Translations under genes and position numbers: made by a program
Shown here: positions 1-6,186 of the stretch, one piece after another
How positions within the stretch are numbered: the first letter of the stretch is position 1
Layout of the letters: every line of letters starts with the position of its first letter
Origin: Bacteroidaceae bacterium
GTDB lineage: Bacteria > Bacteroidota > Bacteroidia > Bacteroidales > Bacteroidaceae
DNA length: 6,186 bases
Direction: 5' to 3'
Assembly (NCBI GenBank): GCA_017558165.1
Contig: JAFYWE010000020.1
Coordinates: forward strand, 1 to 6,186
The notes under the pieces: generated by a model
Database searches by the model: none
The model's input: the letters and a program-made list of their open reading frames with translations, nothing else
Told to the model about the DNA's origin: nothing

Positions 1-1
1 C

Positions 2-2875
2 AGGATTGCCAAGGATCCTACGGGTGTGAATTTCCACGAGATGCAGCGTCTGTATAACGACTGGCGCGCCTCGGACATCAACATCTGGGTAAAGACTGTT
101 GACAACAAGCCTGCGGTCAACTACTACCGTCGCTGGATGGCCGCCTACCGCAACCACGTGGCACAGGACGGAACTATAGTGTTGCCAACCATAGAACAGT
201 ATGCGGCAAAGGTAGACTCCATGAACAGCAGCGTGATTGAGTCCAATGCCAAGGGTGATGCGCTCCTGTGGCGCAACATTGGCCCCAACAGGACATATGA
301 GCAGAAGAACGGCGAGGTAAAGCGCAAGGACTCCCAGGTGTGCGTGTTCCGCATAGCGGTGGCCTTGAGTGACAGTGCCACGCTCTATTGCGGTACCGAG
401 TCGGGTGTCGTATTCAAGACAACTGACCACGGAATGAGCTGGCAACCATGTGCCCCACAGCATAACTTCGGCGGCTCGATATACAGCATAACCGTGCATC
501 CTACAAATAAGGATATAGTGTTCGTTGGCGGTGGTCCATGGCTGTGGAAGAGCACTGACGGCGGTAACAGCTGGAAAAGATGTGAGGATATAGTGAACCG
601 TGTGAACTCGATAAGGATCTCCCCCGAGAATACTGACCGCGTCACGGTCGCTGCCGGTGGCGGAAACTATGACAACAAGGGTGGCGGTTTCTACATCTCG
701 GACAATGGCGGTGAATCCTTCTATTGTACAGCCGGTGGTGTATGTTTTGACCATGAACTGCAGCCCGGCAACCCCGACCGCATATACCTCTTGCGTCGCG
801 AAGGCGCTGGCCCTTGGGCCGATATTTTTGTGTCGGATAACGGCGGTATGAACTGGAGCAAGTGCGAGTTGCCTGTCTATTCGGTGATATGCGGTCGCCT
901 TGCAGTGAGTGCGGCACCTGGTGGCGAGGACTATGTATATGCACTTGTCACCGATGACCCTTGGGGGTACGATGCAGGCCCCAAAGGCGGTAAGGGCACC
1001 CCTTATATCCTTATGTCAAAGGATGGTGGAGTGACCTGGGAGAACCAGACCGACAAGGGTGGCAAGTATTACGATGTCACCTTCTCACCCATTATGGACG
1101 CTGCCGGTGGACAGGGCTTCTTCGATATGATGATTGGCGCATCGGCATCCGACCCTGCGCATGTGCTGTTCGGTCTTACATCGCTCTACCGCTCGACGGC
1201 CGAGGGTGTTTGCAACTATCGCGACCATGCCATTGGAGGTTACCAGCGCAACGACTGGATGCATTGCGACATACAGGATATAGCAATACACCCCTGCGGT
1301 GATACATGGATATGCAACGATGGCGGTATAAAATATTCGCGTGATTTCTTCGAGACCAAGGGCGAGGACCGTTATGACGGCATCTATGCTTCGGACTATC
1401 AGGGACTTGGTGTCGGCTGGAACGAGGATGTGATGGCGGCGGGTCGCTGGCACAACGGCGACGTGGTGCATGCTGCCACATATGGCGAGGGCAACTCGTT
1501 GCATGTAGGCGGTGTGGAGATTGCTACAGGATATGTGATGAAGAGCAATCCTTGGAAGGTGTACTTTACCGATGCCTCTACACGAATAATGCCACGTGAG
1601 ATTGACGGCACCATAGGCGAGGACTTCAGGACATGGTTTACCGAGAAGAAACCGTATGAGTCCTTGCGCATCTGCGGTGAGATTGCTACCGACCCGCGCT
1701 ATGCCCTCAAGGTGTTCCTGCAGGACATGACCGACTACTGGGCTGGTTATCTCTCATATGATGAGGGTGCATCGTTCCAGAAAGTCTTTGACAGCGAAGG
1801 CGAGGATTTCTACAGCTATGAGTTCGCGCGCACGAACCCCGACCGCCTTTATGTGGTGGGCGCATGGAATCTGTGGCGCTCTGATGATGGCGGTGTGAGC
1901 TTCGTAGTCTGCGACCAACCGTTCCCCATCACCGATGACTACCTGCATTTCACACGCGTTGTGGTCGACCCCAATGACGCGGACCACGTGCTTGTTATAT
2001 GCAATGACCGTTACGGTGCCGTGAGCGAGAGTTTTGACGGAGGTAACAGCTGGTCGGCATTTGATCTTGCCAACCTCTCGGGTATGAGAATACATCAGAT
2101 AATACTGGTCGGTGATGAGTACAACAGCTGTTATGTTACAAGCTACGACGGTGCGAGTGTCTATTTCCGCGACAACACCATGAGCGAATTCATCGATTAC
2201 TCGAGCGGCCTGAACCCTGGTGCACGTATTTCCAAGGTGGTTCCATTCTACAAGAACGGAGTATTGCGCATGGCAACCGACCAGGGTCTTTGGGAGGCAC
2301 CTCTCTATCATCAGGATTTCATTGCCGTGCCACAGCCAATGGCAATGAACCTCGGTAGCGGTGACCTCACAGGCAACCCTAACAAGGAGGTGCAGTTCGA
2401 CAGCTACAGCATCGTGCGTCAGGACGAGAACACCAAGTGGCAGTGGAACTTCTCACCACAGCCCAAGTATGTGAGCGATGCCAGTGCACGCAATCCGCGT
2501 GTAGTGTTCGGCAAGCCAGGGAATTACGATGTCACATTGACAATCACAACTGCTGCCGGTACCTCATCGCGTACAATAAAGAATATGATAACCATTGAGG
2601 GCGAGACTGCCATCGACAAGACCAAGGTGGCCGAGGTGGGTATCGAGAGTGCCCTACTTACAGCAGGCCAGCCGCTTGTGGTACTTGCATCGGGACTTGA
2701 CCAGGATGCACAGCTTACCGTGCACGGCATGAAGGGACAGCAGTTGCTGGGTGCAATGGTTCCGGCAGGCACAGAACGCATGGCGGTAGGTCTTGAGAAC
2801 CTCAAGACTGGTGTATATATCTATTCAATCAAGAGTGCGACACAGAGATTCTTCGGACAATTCATCATTAAATAA
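2..2875 (+). CDS. Secreted Asp-box (BNR/VPS10-like) beta-propeller protein with PKD and T9SS sorting domains, 5' partial
   Basis: The frame is open from the first bases of the window, so this gene is cut at its 5' end. A GTG at 26 could be read as a start, but it lies inside a region that aligns with residues from about 44 of the downstream paralog. About 43 residues, including the expected signal peptide, are therefore missing to the left. The visible 957 residues contain an N-terminal helical segment with the RRW...QDGTIVLP pattern, then ten Asp-box-like motifs (S-x-D-x-G-x-S/T-W) between 413 and 2053. A conserved GWNEDVMAAGRWHNG block follows box 7 (1415-1459). A PKD-like domain spans about 2390-2599 (WQWNF core, GNYDVTLTITTAAGTSS end), and a T9SS type A sorting domain ends the protein. 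By family it should be exported by Sec and T9SS to the cell surface. The ligand or enzymatic activity is unknown. The GH74-type TDVGGAYRW signature is not seen, so I do not call it a glycosidase. It shares its whole architecture with the next gene, which starts 153 bases downstream; the pair arose by tandem duplication. Confidence 0.93.
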   Translation, partial: RIAKDPTGVNFHEMQRLYNDWRASDINIWVKTVDNKPAVNYYRRWMAAYRNHVAQDGTIVLPTIEQYAAKVDSMNSSVIESNAKGDALLWRNIGPNRTYEQKNGEVKRKDSQVCVFRIAVALSDSATLYCGTESGVVFKTTDHGMSWQPCAPQHNFGGSIYSITVHPTNKDIVFVGGGPWLWKSTDGGNSWKRCEDIVNRVNSIRISPENTDRVTVAAGGGNYDNKGGGFYISDNGGESFYCTAGGVCFDHELQPGNPDRIYLLRREGAGPWADIFVSDNGGMNWSKCELPVYSVICGRLAVSAAPGGEDYVYALVTDDPWGYDAGPKGGKGTPYILMSKDGGVTWENQTDKGGKYYDVTFSPIMDAAGGQGFFDMMIGASASDPAHVLFGLTSLYRSTAEGVCNYRDHAIGGYQRNDWMHCDIQDIAIHPCGDTWICNDGGIKYSRDFFETKGEDRYDGIYASDYQGLGVGWNEDVMAAGRWHNGDVVHAATYGEGNSLHVGGVEIATGYVMKSNPWKVYFTDASTRIMPREIDGTIGEDFRTWFTEKKPYESLRICGEIATDPRYALKVFLQDMTDYWAGYLSYDEGASFQKVFDSEGEDFYSYEFARTNPDRLYVVGAWNLWRSDDGGVSFVVCDQPFPITDDYLHFTRVVVDPNDADHVLVICNDRYGAVSESFDGGNSWSAFDLANLSGMRIHQIILVGDEYNSCYVTSYDGASVYFRDNTMSEFIDYSSGLNPGARISKVVPFYKNGVLRMATDQGLWEAPLYHQDFIAVPQPMAMNLGSGDLTGNPNKEVQFDSYSIVRQDENTKWQWNFSPQPKYVSDASARNPRVVFGKPGNYDVTLTITTAAGTSSRTIKNMITIEGETAIDKTKVAEVGIESALLTAGQPLVVLASGLDQDAQLTVHGMKGQQLLGAMVPAGTERMAVGLENLKTGVYIYSIKSATQRFFGQFIIK
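413..2053 (+). repeat. Asp-box (BNR) motif array in the first gene
   Basis: Ten 30-base motif units are visible, each ten codons long, at 413-442, 545-574, 692-721, 827-856, 1010-1039, 1187-1216, 1307-1336, 1748-1777, 1874-1903 and 2024-2053. Typical copies read WKSTDGGNSW, FVSDNGGMNW and WRSDDGGVSF. The sixth (YRSTAEGVCN) has lost both the second Gly and the closing aromatic residue, and the seventh (WICNDGGIKY) is a variant. Asp-boxes are hairpin turns between strands of propeller blades, so the count suggests a ten-bladed sortilin-like propeller or two smaller ones. Between the seventh and eighth units lie about 410 bases without a box, holding the conserved GWNEDVM block. Confidence 0.88.
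2627..2872 (+). other. T9SS type A C-terminal sorting domain of the first protein
   Basis: The last 82 residues form a small beta-rich domain with the family hallmarks: a VVLASGL strand, a VHGMKGQQL strand (the usual 'D/N-x-x-G-x-x-v' position), LKTGVYIYSI near the end, and the terminal basic-hydrophobic tail FFGQFIIK. In Bacteroidota this domain directs transport through the outer-membrane T9SS translocon and is normally removed by the sortase PorU. Confidence 0.88.
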
Positions 2876-2889
2876 GAAACGATAATAGA

Positions 2890-3006
2890 CTTTGTCATCT
2901 CGGCCGTTCCTTTATTGAAAATTATCAAAAGATGTTTTCGATGAGCTTTTGCGAATAACCTTGCGTGAGAGATCCCTCGTCGCTTCGCTCTGTCGGGATG
3001 ACAAGG
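2890..3006. repeat. Inverted-repeat-bounded intergenic element, probably a dispersed repeat
   Basis: The spacer between the two genes starts and ends with matching inverted arms. TTGTCATCTCGGC at 2892-2904 pairs with GTCGGGATGACAA at 2992-3004, giving 13 uninterrupted pairs in RNA including two G-U. One G-U and one C-G pair outside extend this to 2890-2904/2992-3006. Inside are a CAAAAG/CTTTTG hairpin (2926-2931/2946-2951) and an ATCCC/GGGAT pair (2972-2976/2995-2999). Read on the minus strand, the right half (GTCATCCCGACAGAGCGAAG, then CGACGAGGGATCTC) resembles a dispersed repeat that I recall from many bacterial intergenic regions, where it gives spurious translations like CHPDRAKRRGISHA. 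No T-run follows the arms, so it is not a classic intrinsic terminator. It may be a non-autonomous mobile or REP-like element, and the mRNA of the downstream gene would fold around it if the genes are co-transcribed. Copy number cannot be judged from one window. Confidence 0.6.
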
Positions 3007-3028
3007 CTTGACCTTTAAAATAATAGCC

Positions 3029-3085
3029 ATGAAAAAAGTAATACTATCGCTCCTTTGTGCATCATCGCTGTTCGGTGCTACAGCA
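3029..3085 (+). other. Sec signal peptide (SPI type) of the second protein
   Basis: The 19 residues start MKK, continue with a hydrophobic core VILSLLCASSLFG and end in the small-residue motif ATA before Gln20. Cleavage after Ala19 is predicted by the A-x-A rule. The Cys at position 10 sits inside the hydrophobic core and is preceded by Leu-Leu rather than Gly or Ala, so it is not a lipobox. This signal decides the start codon in favour of 3029 over 3008. Confidence 0.9.
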
Positions 3086-6049
3086 CAGGAGACTCCGGAC
3101 AAACACTTCACTCCATATAAATTGAACTACTTGCCGGCGGGTGCTCCAGCCTGGATGGCATCGATGGCCAATCCTGACGGGCTTGATTATAATGCCCTTG
3201 TCGACAGTTTCAATGTGTACTTGCGCGACAACCCCGGTGCGCGACGCAAAAGCCGTGACACCAAGCAGGTGGTGAACCACTTCCGCCGTTTCCAGTTGGC
3301 CTATTCGCATTTCGTTCAGCCCGACGGCATAATAAGGCTGCCGTTGGCAAGTACATACCACAGTGACGTGGAGAGTGCTACGGGTGAGGCTCGTGCCGAG
3401 CGTGCACGCAAGCGTGCGGCTTCGCGCGACGGGGTGCAGCAGAACGAGTGGCAGGTAATATCACCTATAGTCACATACGACTATCTAACAAAGAAGGAGT
3501 CACCCGCGCAGGCAAATATACAGCGTTTCAGGGCATCACGCTCAAACCCCAACGTGCTTTACTGCGGTTCCGAGACCGGCCTTATCTTCCGTTCAGTTGA
3601 CAAGGGCGAGTCATGGACTCCATGCAATGACGGTGAATGGATGGCCGGCGAGATAACAACCGTTGATATAAGCTCCTCAAACCCCGACCGTGTACTTGTT
3701 GGTGCCGGTGGCGTCTTCTGGATAAGTAATGACGGTGGCGAGAATTGGGAGAACATCACCCCCGAGAAGGCAACATATGCACGTACGAGCGTAGCCTACT
3801 TTCACCCCTCTGATGACAATATAATCCTTGCGGGTGACCGAGCACAGCTGTGGCGTTCTACCGACGGCGGCAAGTCATGGAACTGGATGCTCGGCGGCAT
3901 GGTATTCGACATAAAATACTCGGTACAGAACCCCGATGTGTGCTATGTTGCCATTGAGCAGGAGAGCACCGTGAAGCTGTACAAGAGCATTGACGGCGGT
4001 GCATCGTGGAACCAGCTCACACTCGACGGCCAGCCACTCATCAGCGCACGCATCGGCTTGAGCGAGGCACCCACAGGAGCCGATTATGTCTACCTTTGGG
4101 CTTGTCGCAGGAACCACCTGTCACAGCCTGGTCCTCTCTATTTCAGTGGCCCCGCACTGCTCTACAAAAGTACCGATGGCGGTGCGTCGTTCACCGTTAC
4201 CGACCCGACTGAGCAGATGGAGGTAGTTGACAGGAACGGAGGCCAGGGATATTACGACCTTGTGTGTACGGCATCGGCTACCGATCCTGAGCAGCTGCTT
4301 GTGGGTATAATACAGCTCTACCGCTCAACAGACGGAGGCAAGACCCTGGAGAACGTGGGTGGATATTACGGACGTTTCGACCTCCATTGCGACATGCAGT
4401 GCATACAGACAAACGGCACTGGTGACACATGGCTCTCAACCGACGGCGGTATGATATACAGCAATGATTTCTTCCTTGCCGATGCACAGCCTAAACTCAA
4501 CGGTCTCTATGCTTCGGAGCTATGGGGCTTCGACCAAGGCTGGAACGAGGATGTGATGGTGGGTGGCCGTAACCACAACGGCAACATGTCACAGCTTGAC
4601 CACTACAACGGAGTGACCCTCTCGATGCGCGGTTCGGAGCGTCCTACAGGCTATGTGTTCCTTTCGAACCCACGCAAGGTGGCGTTCAGCGATTCCGAGA
4701 ATGTAATCATGCCCGATGACTGGCGCGATGAGTTCGTTCCGTTCCTCGACTACTGGACATATCCCAAGGAGTCTTCACAACATGGTATAAGCCTTGAGTT
4801 CGATCCACGCTATGCGCAGTGCTTCTACATTGTGCAGGGAAGCAGTGACGACGAGCACAAGACCCTGTGGCGAACACGCGATGACGGTGCATCGTTCTCT
4901 ACTGTACATACGTTCAACAAGCCTATCAACGCAGTGGCGCTCTCGCGCTCGAACCCCGACAAGATTGTAGTATCGACCTGGGGGCGCATCTTCTATTCGC
5001 TTGATGCAGGTGCCACATTCGAGGAGTATCCTATCCCCGACGAGATGACCTACTCTATTACCTACAAGATTGTGATACACCCCACCGACGAGAACGAGAT
5101 ATGGGTGAGTGACGGCAATGCTGGTGGCCTGTGGCGCACCGTAAATAACGGCGAGACATGGGAGAAACTTGATGACGGTCTTACAATCCTCAGTTGGGAC
5201 GGGAAGATGGAGCCACACCAGGTGGGCCGTTTCTTCCTCACCGGCAATGAGAAGAATGCCGCATATGCCATCGCATATACAATGGGCTACCTGAACGAGA
5301 GCTATACCACACCGCGCGGACGTGTGCTCTACCGCGATGATACAACCGACGGATGGGTTGCTTTTAGCGAAGGTTTGCCACGTGTGGCTAACCTCAACCG
5401 CATGTTGCCGTTCTACAAGGAGGGTGTGATACGCCTTGCCACAAACAATGGTATATGGGAGCGCGAACTTGTCGACCCCCAGTTCAAGCCCATTGCGCAA
5501 CCTTTGATTTTGAATGCCGGCTCGGGCGACAACACAAACGGCAGTTATCCACGCCAGATACAACTCGACAGCTACAGCATCGTGAACCAGAACGGTGCAG
5601 AATGGCATTGGGAGATAACCCCGGCGCCAATCTCTATCAGTGCCGACAATGTGCGCAACCCGGTAATCACCATTGCGCCCGACCAGACCTATGACATTGC
5701 CTTGACCGTCACCACACCTGCCGGCAGTGACACAAAGTGCATAGAGGGCATGATTAAGGGAAGCAAGCCTGTGCCCGACTGCACATCTGTAGCACCCGTA
5801 CATCACGGCAAGGAACTGTCGCTATTGAGCAACGTGGTTATAGCTGGCGAGAACTTCGTATTCACACCTTGCAACCTCACGGGCAATGTGTCATTGGTTG
5901 TCTATGACGCAAAGGGAAATGTCGTGGAGGATACCACCTCATCGGTACGGATTGATGTCAACACCGCAGGCTATGCACCAGGCATCTATTTCTATCTTGC
6001 CACAGATGAAGCCGGGTTCTGCAAGACTGGTAAACTGCTTGTAAAGTAA
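3029..6049 (+). CDS. Secreted Asp-box (BNR/VPS10-like) beta-propeller protein with PKD and T9SS sorting domains
   Basis: This is a complete 1006-residue protein. The frame is open from a TTG at 3008, but the ATG at 3029 is the right start because a textbook signal peptide (MKK, then VILSLLCASSLFG) begins there. Residues 45-115 form a helical N-terminal domain (NHFRRFQLAYSHFVQPDG). An Arg/Ala-rich linker lies at 121-133. Ten Asp-box motifs run from residue 187 to 711, with the conserved GWNEDVMVGGRNHNG block at 504-518. A PKD-like domain spans about 842-911, and a T9SS type A sorting domain occupies 931-1006. Family knowledge places it at the cell surface after Sec and T9SS export, as a binding or carbohydrate/protein-processing propeller. 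No catalytic residues of a named enzyme family can be assigned. It is paralogous to the upstream gene along its whole visible length, sharing identical stretches such as 22 bases at 4538-4559 and 20 bases at 5565-5584. No Shine-Dalgarno is present; the leader just before the start is AT-rich (TTTAAAATAATAGCC), normal for Bacteroidota. Confidence 0.95.
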   Translation: MKKVILSLLCASSLFGATAQETPDKHFTPYKLNYLPAGAPAWMASMANPDGLDYNALVDSFNVYLRDNPGARRKSRDTKQVVNHFRRFQLAYSHFVQPDGIIRLPLASTYHSDVESATGEARAERARKRAASRDGVQQNEWQVISPIVTYDYLTKKESPAQANIQRFRASRSNPNVLYCGSETGLIFRSVDKGESWTPCNDGEWMAGEITTVDISSSNPDRVLVGAGGVFWISNDGGENWENITPEKATYARTSVAYFHPSDDNIILAGDRAQLWRSTDGGKSWNWMLGGMVFDIKYSVQNPDVCYVAIEQESTVKLYKSIDGGASWNQLTLDGQPLISARIGLSEAPTGADYVYLWACRRNHLSQPGPLYFSGPALLYKSTDGGASFTVTDPTEQMEVVDRNGGQGYYDLVCTASATDPEQLLVGIIQLYRSTDGGKTLENVGGYYGRFDLHCDMQCIQTNGTGDTWLSTDGGMIYSNDFFLADAQPKLNGLYASELWGFDQGWNEDVMVGGRNHNGNMSQLDHYNGVTLSMRGSERPTGYVFLSNPRKVAFSDSENVIMPDDWRDEFVPFLDYWTYPKESSQHGISLEFDPRYAQCFYIVQGSSDDEHKTLWRTRDDGASFSTVHTFNKPINAVALSRSNPDKIVVSTWGRIFYSLDAGATFEEYPIPDEMTYSITYKIVIHPTDENEIWVSDGNAGGLWRTVNNGETWEKLDDGLTILSWDGKMEPHQVGRFFLTGNEKNAAYAIAYTMGYLNESYTTPRGRVLYRDDTTDGWVAFSEGLPRVANLNRMLPFYKEGVIRLATNNGIWERELVDPQFKPIAQPLILNAGSGDNTNGSYPRQIQLDSYSIVNQNGAEWHWEITPAPISISADNVRNPVITIAPDQTYDIALTVTTPAGSDTKCIEGMIKGSKPVPDCTSVAPVHHGKELSLLSNVVIAGENFVFTPCNLTGNVSLVVYDAKGNVVEDTTSSVRIDVNTAGYAPGIYFYLATDEAGFCKTGKLLVK
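3587..5161 (+). repeat. Asp-box (BNR) motif array in the second gene
   Basis: Ten ten-codon units are visible at 3587-3616, 3719-3748, 3851-3880, 3980-4009, 4163-4192, 4319-4348, 4430-4459, 4868-4897, 4991-5020 and 5132-5161. Good copies are WRSTDGGKSW, YKSIDGGASW and YKSTDGGASF; weaker ones are LSTDGGMIY (seventh), FYSLDAGATF (ninth) and WRTVNNGETW (tenth). The order and the long box-free gap after the seventh unit match the first gene, which shows that the propeller layout was fixed before duplication. The sixth unit here (YRSTDGGKTL) is far closer to consensus than its partner in the first gene. Confidence 0.88.
5819..6046 (+). other. T9SS type A C-terminal sorting domain of the second protein
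   Basis: The final 76 residues have the alternating strands of the sorting domain: LLSNVVIAGENFVF, then VSLVVYDAKGNVV, APGIYFYLAT, and a last strand KTGKLLVK. The YDAKGNVV and G-I-Y-F-Y segments and the terminal K-x-L-L-V-K are the recognisable hallmarks. It is diverged from the matching domain of the first gene (GVYIYSI...GQFIIK) but equivalent in position and pattern. Confidence 0.9.
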
Positions 6050-6069
6050 GAAGCTGTTTAAATTTATAT

Positions 6070-6186
6070 CGTTAAGTTTTTTATAGAGCAAAAATAGGGT
6101 GTTTTATTATTTTTTGTAGGGCGCGTAGCGGGCTACGTAACCGAGAAAAAGAAGAAAACAGACATTTTTGAATATAAAAAACAACG
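6070..6186. repeat. Long imperfect palindrome downstream of the second gene, open at the right window edge
   Basis: The spacer after the second gene folds back on itself over about 117 bases. Paired blocks, from outside in, are CGTT/AACG (6070-6073/6183-6186), GTTTTTTATA/TATAAAAAAC (6076-6085/6173-6182), CAAAAAT/ATTTTTG (6089-6095/6164-6170), TGTTTT/AAAACA (6100-6105/6155-6160), TT and TTTTT with AA and AAAAA (6107-6108/6152-6153 and 6110-6114/6146-6150), then an apical CGTAGC-GG-GCTACG (6124-6137). The left arm is T-rich, the right arm A-rich, and the tip GC-rich. The outermost pair reaches the last base of the window, so the element may continue. It could be a MITE-like or other palindromic dispersed repeat, or an mRNA 3'-end structure that stabilises or terminates the transcript. 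The canonical order of GC stem followed by T-run is absent. Confidence 0.7.

Noticed and set aside
413..2053. GH74 xyloglucanase or GH33 sialidase identity based on the Asp-boxes
   Set aside because: Asp-boxes occur in many propeller families. The GH74 TDVGGAYRW region is absent, and I could not recognise the sialidase FRIP motif or arginine triad.
2956..2963. TAACCTTG as a Bacteroidota -7 promoter element (consensus TAnnTTTG) for the second gene
   Set aside because: It has one mismatch and no convincing TTTG at the -33 distance (only TTTTC near 2935). A second possible match, TAGACTTTG at 2886-2894, has the wrong internal spacing. Either might be real, but the sequence alone does not support a call.
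3008..3028. TTG start at 3008, adding seven residues to the second gene
   Set aside because: The ATG at 3029 begins a clean MKK-type signal peptide. The extension would put TFKIIA in front of it, and the TTG falls next to the right arm of the intergenic repeat.
3053..3061. Lipobox with Cys10 in the signal peptide of the second protein
   Set aside because: The residues before the Cys are Ser-Leu-Leu, without Gly or Ala at -1, and the Cys sits in the hydrophobic core ahead of a good SPI site.
2821..3111. Minus-strand 96-codon reading frame across the spacer
   Set aside because: It overlaps the ends of both real genes, and its CHPDRAKRRG-like segment is the typical spurious translation of a dispersed repeat, not a protein.
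4775..5806. Minus-strand 343-codon reading frame antisense to the second gene
   Set aside because: It is a shadow of the codon pattern of the sense gene. Its translation shows no recognisable domain, and the sense frame there encodes clear Asp-boxes and a PKD-like domain.
6124..6137. CGTAGC-GG-GCTACG as a stand-alone intrinsic terminator
   Set aside because: It is followed by TAACCGAG rather than a T-run. It makes better sense as the tip of the larger palindrome.

Overview
The window holds two large, same-strand, tandem paralogous genes and two short intergenic stretches built around inverted repeats. It fits a member of the Bacteroidota, most likely order Bacteroidales (gut or oral Prevotellaceae- or Muribaculaceae-like). 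The main reason is that both proteins end in a type IX secretion system (T9SS) C-terminal sorting domain, a system restricted to this phylum. The intact start also has an AT-rich leader without a Shine-Dalgarno sequence, as is usual there. I cannot place it to genus.

Layout: (1) 2-2875, the first gene, open at the left window edge. Alignment with its neighbour puts the real start about 130 bases upstream of the window. (2) 2876-3028, a 153-base spacer almost filled by an element bounded by inverted repeats (2890-2904 and 2992-3006). Its right half resembles a dispersed intergenic repeat seen in many bacterial genomes. (3) 3029-6049, the second gene, complete, with a clear signal peptide. (4) 6050-6186, a spacer dominated by a long imperfect palindrome that runs to the right window edge and may continue beyond it.

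Both proteins share one plan: a signal peptide (seen only in the second gene), an N-terminal helical domain, about ten Asp-box (BNR) motifs forming sortilin/VPS10-like or sialidase-like beta-propeller blades, a PKD-like Ig-fold domain, and a T9SS type A sorting domain. They are expected to cross the inner membrane by Sec, cross the outer membrane by T9SS, and be anchored on the cell surface or released. Their ligand or substrate cannot be read from the sequence. I see no catalytic signature of a known glycosidase, so an adhesive or glycan/protein-binding role is as likely as an enzymatic one.

There is no CRISPR array, tRNA, rRNA, transposase or multi-gene defence system in the window. The most interesting items are the long palindrome at the right edge, the inverted-repeat element between the paralogs, and a strongly conserved block (GWNEDVMxxGRxHNG) in the middle of both propellers.
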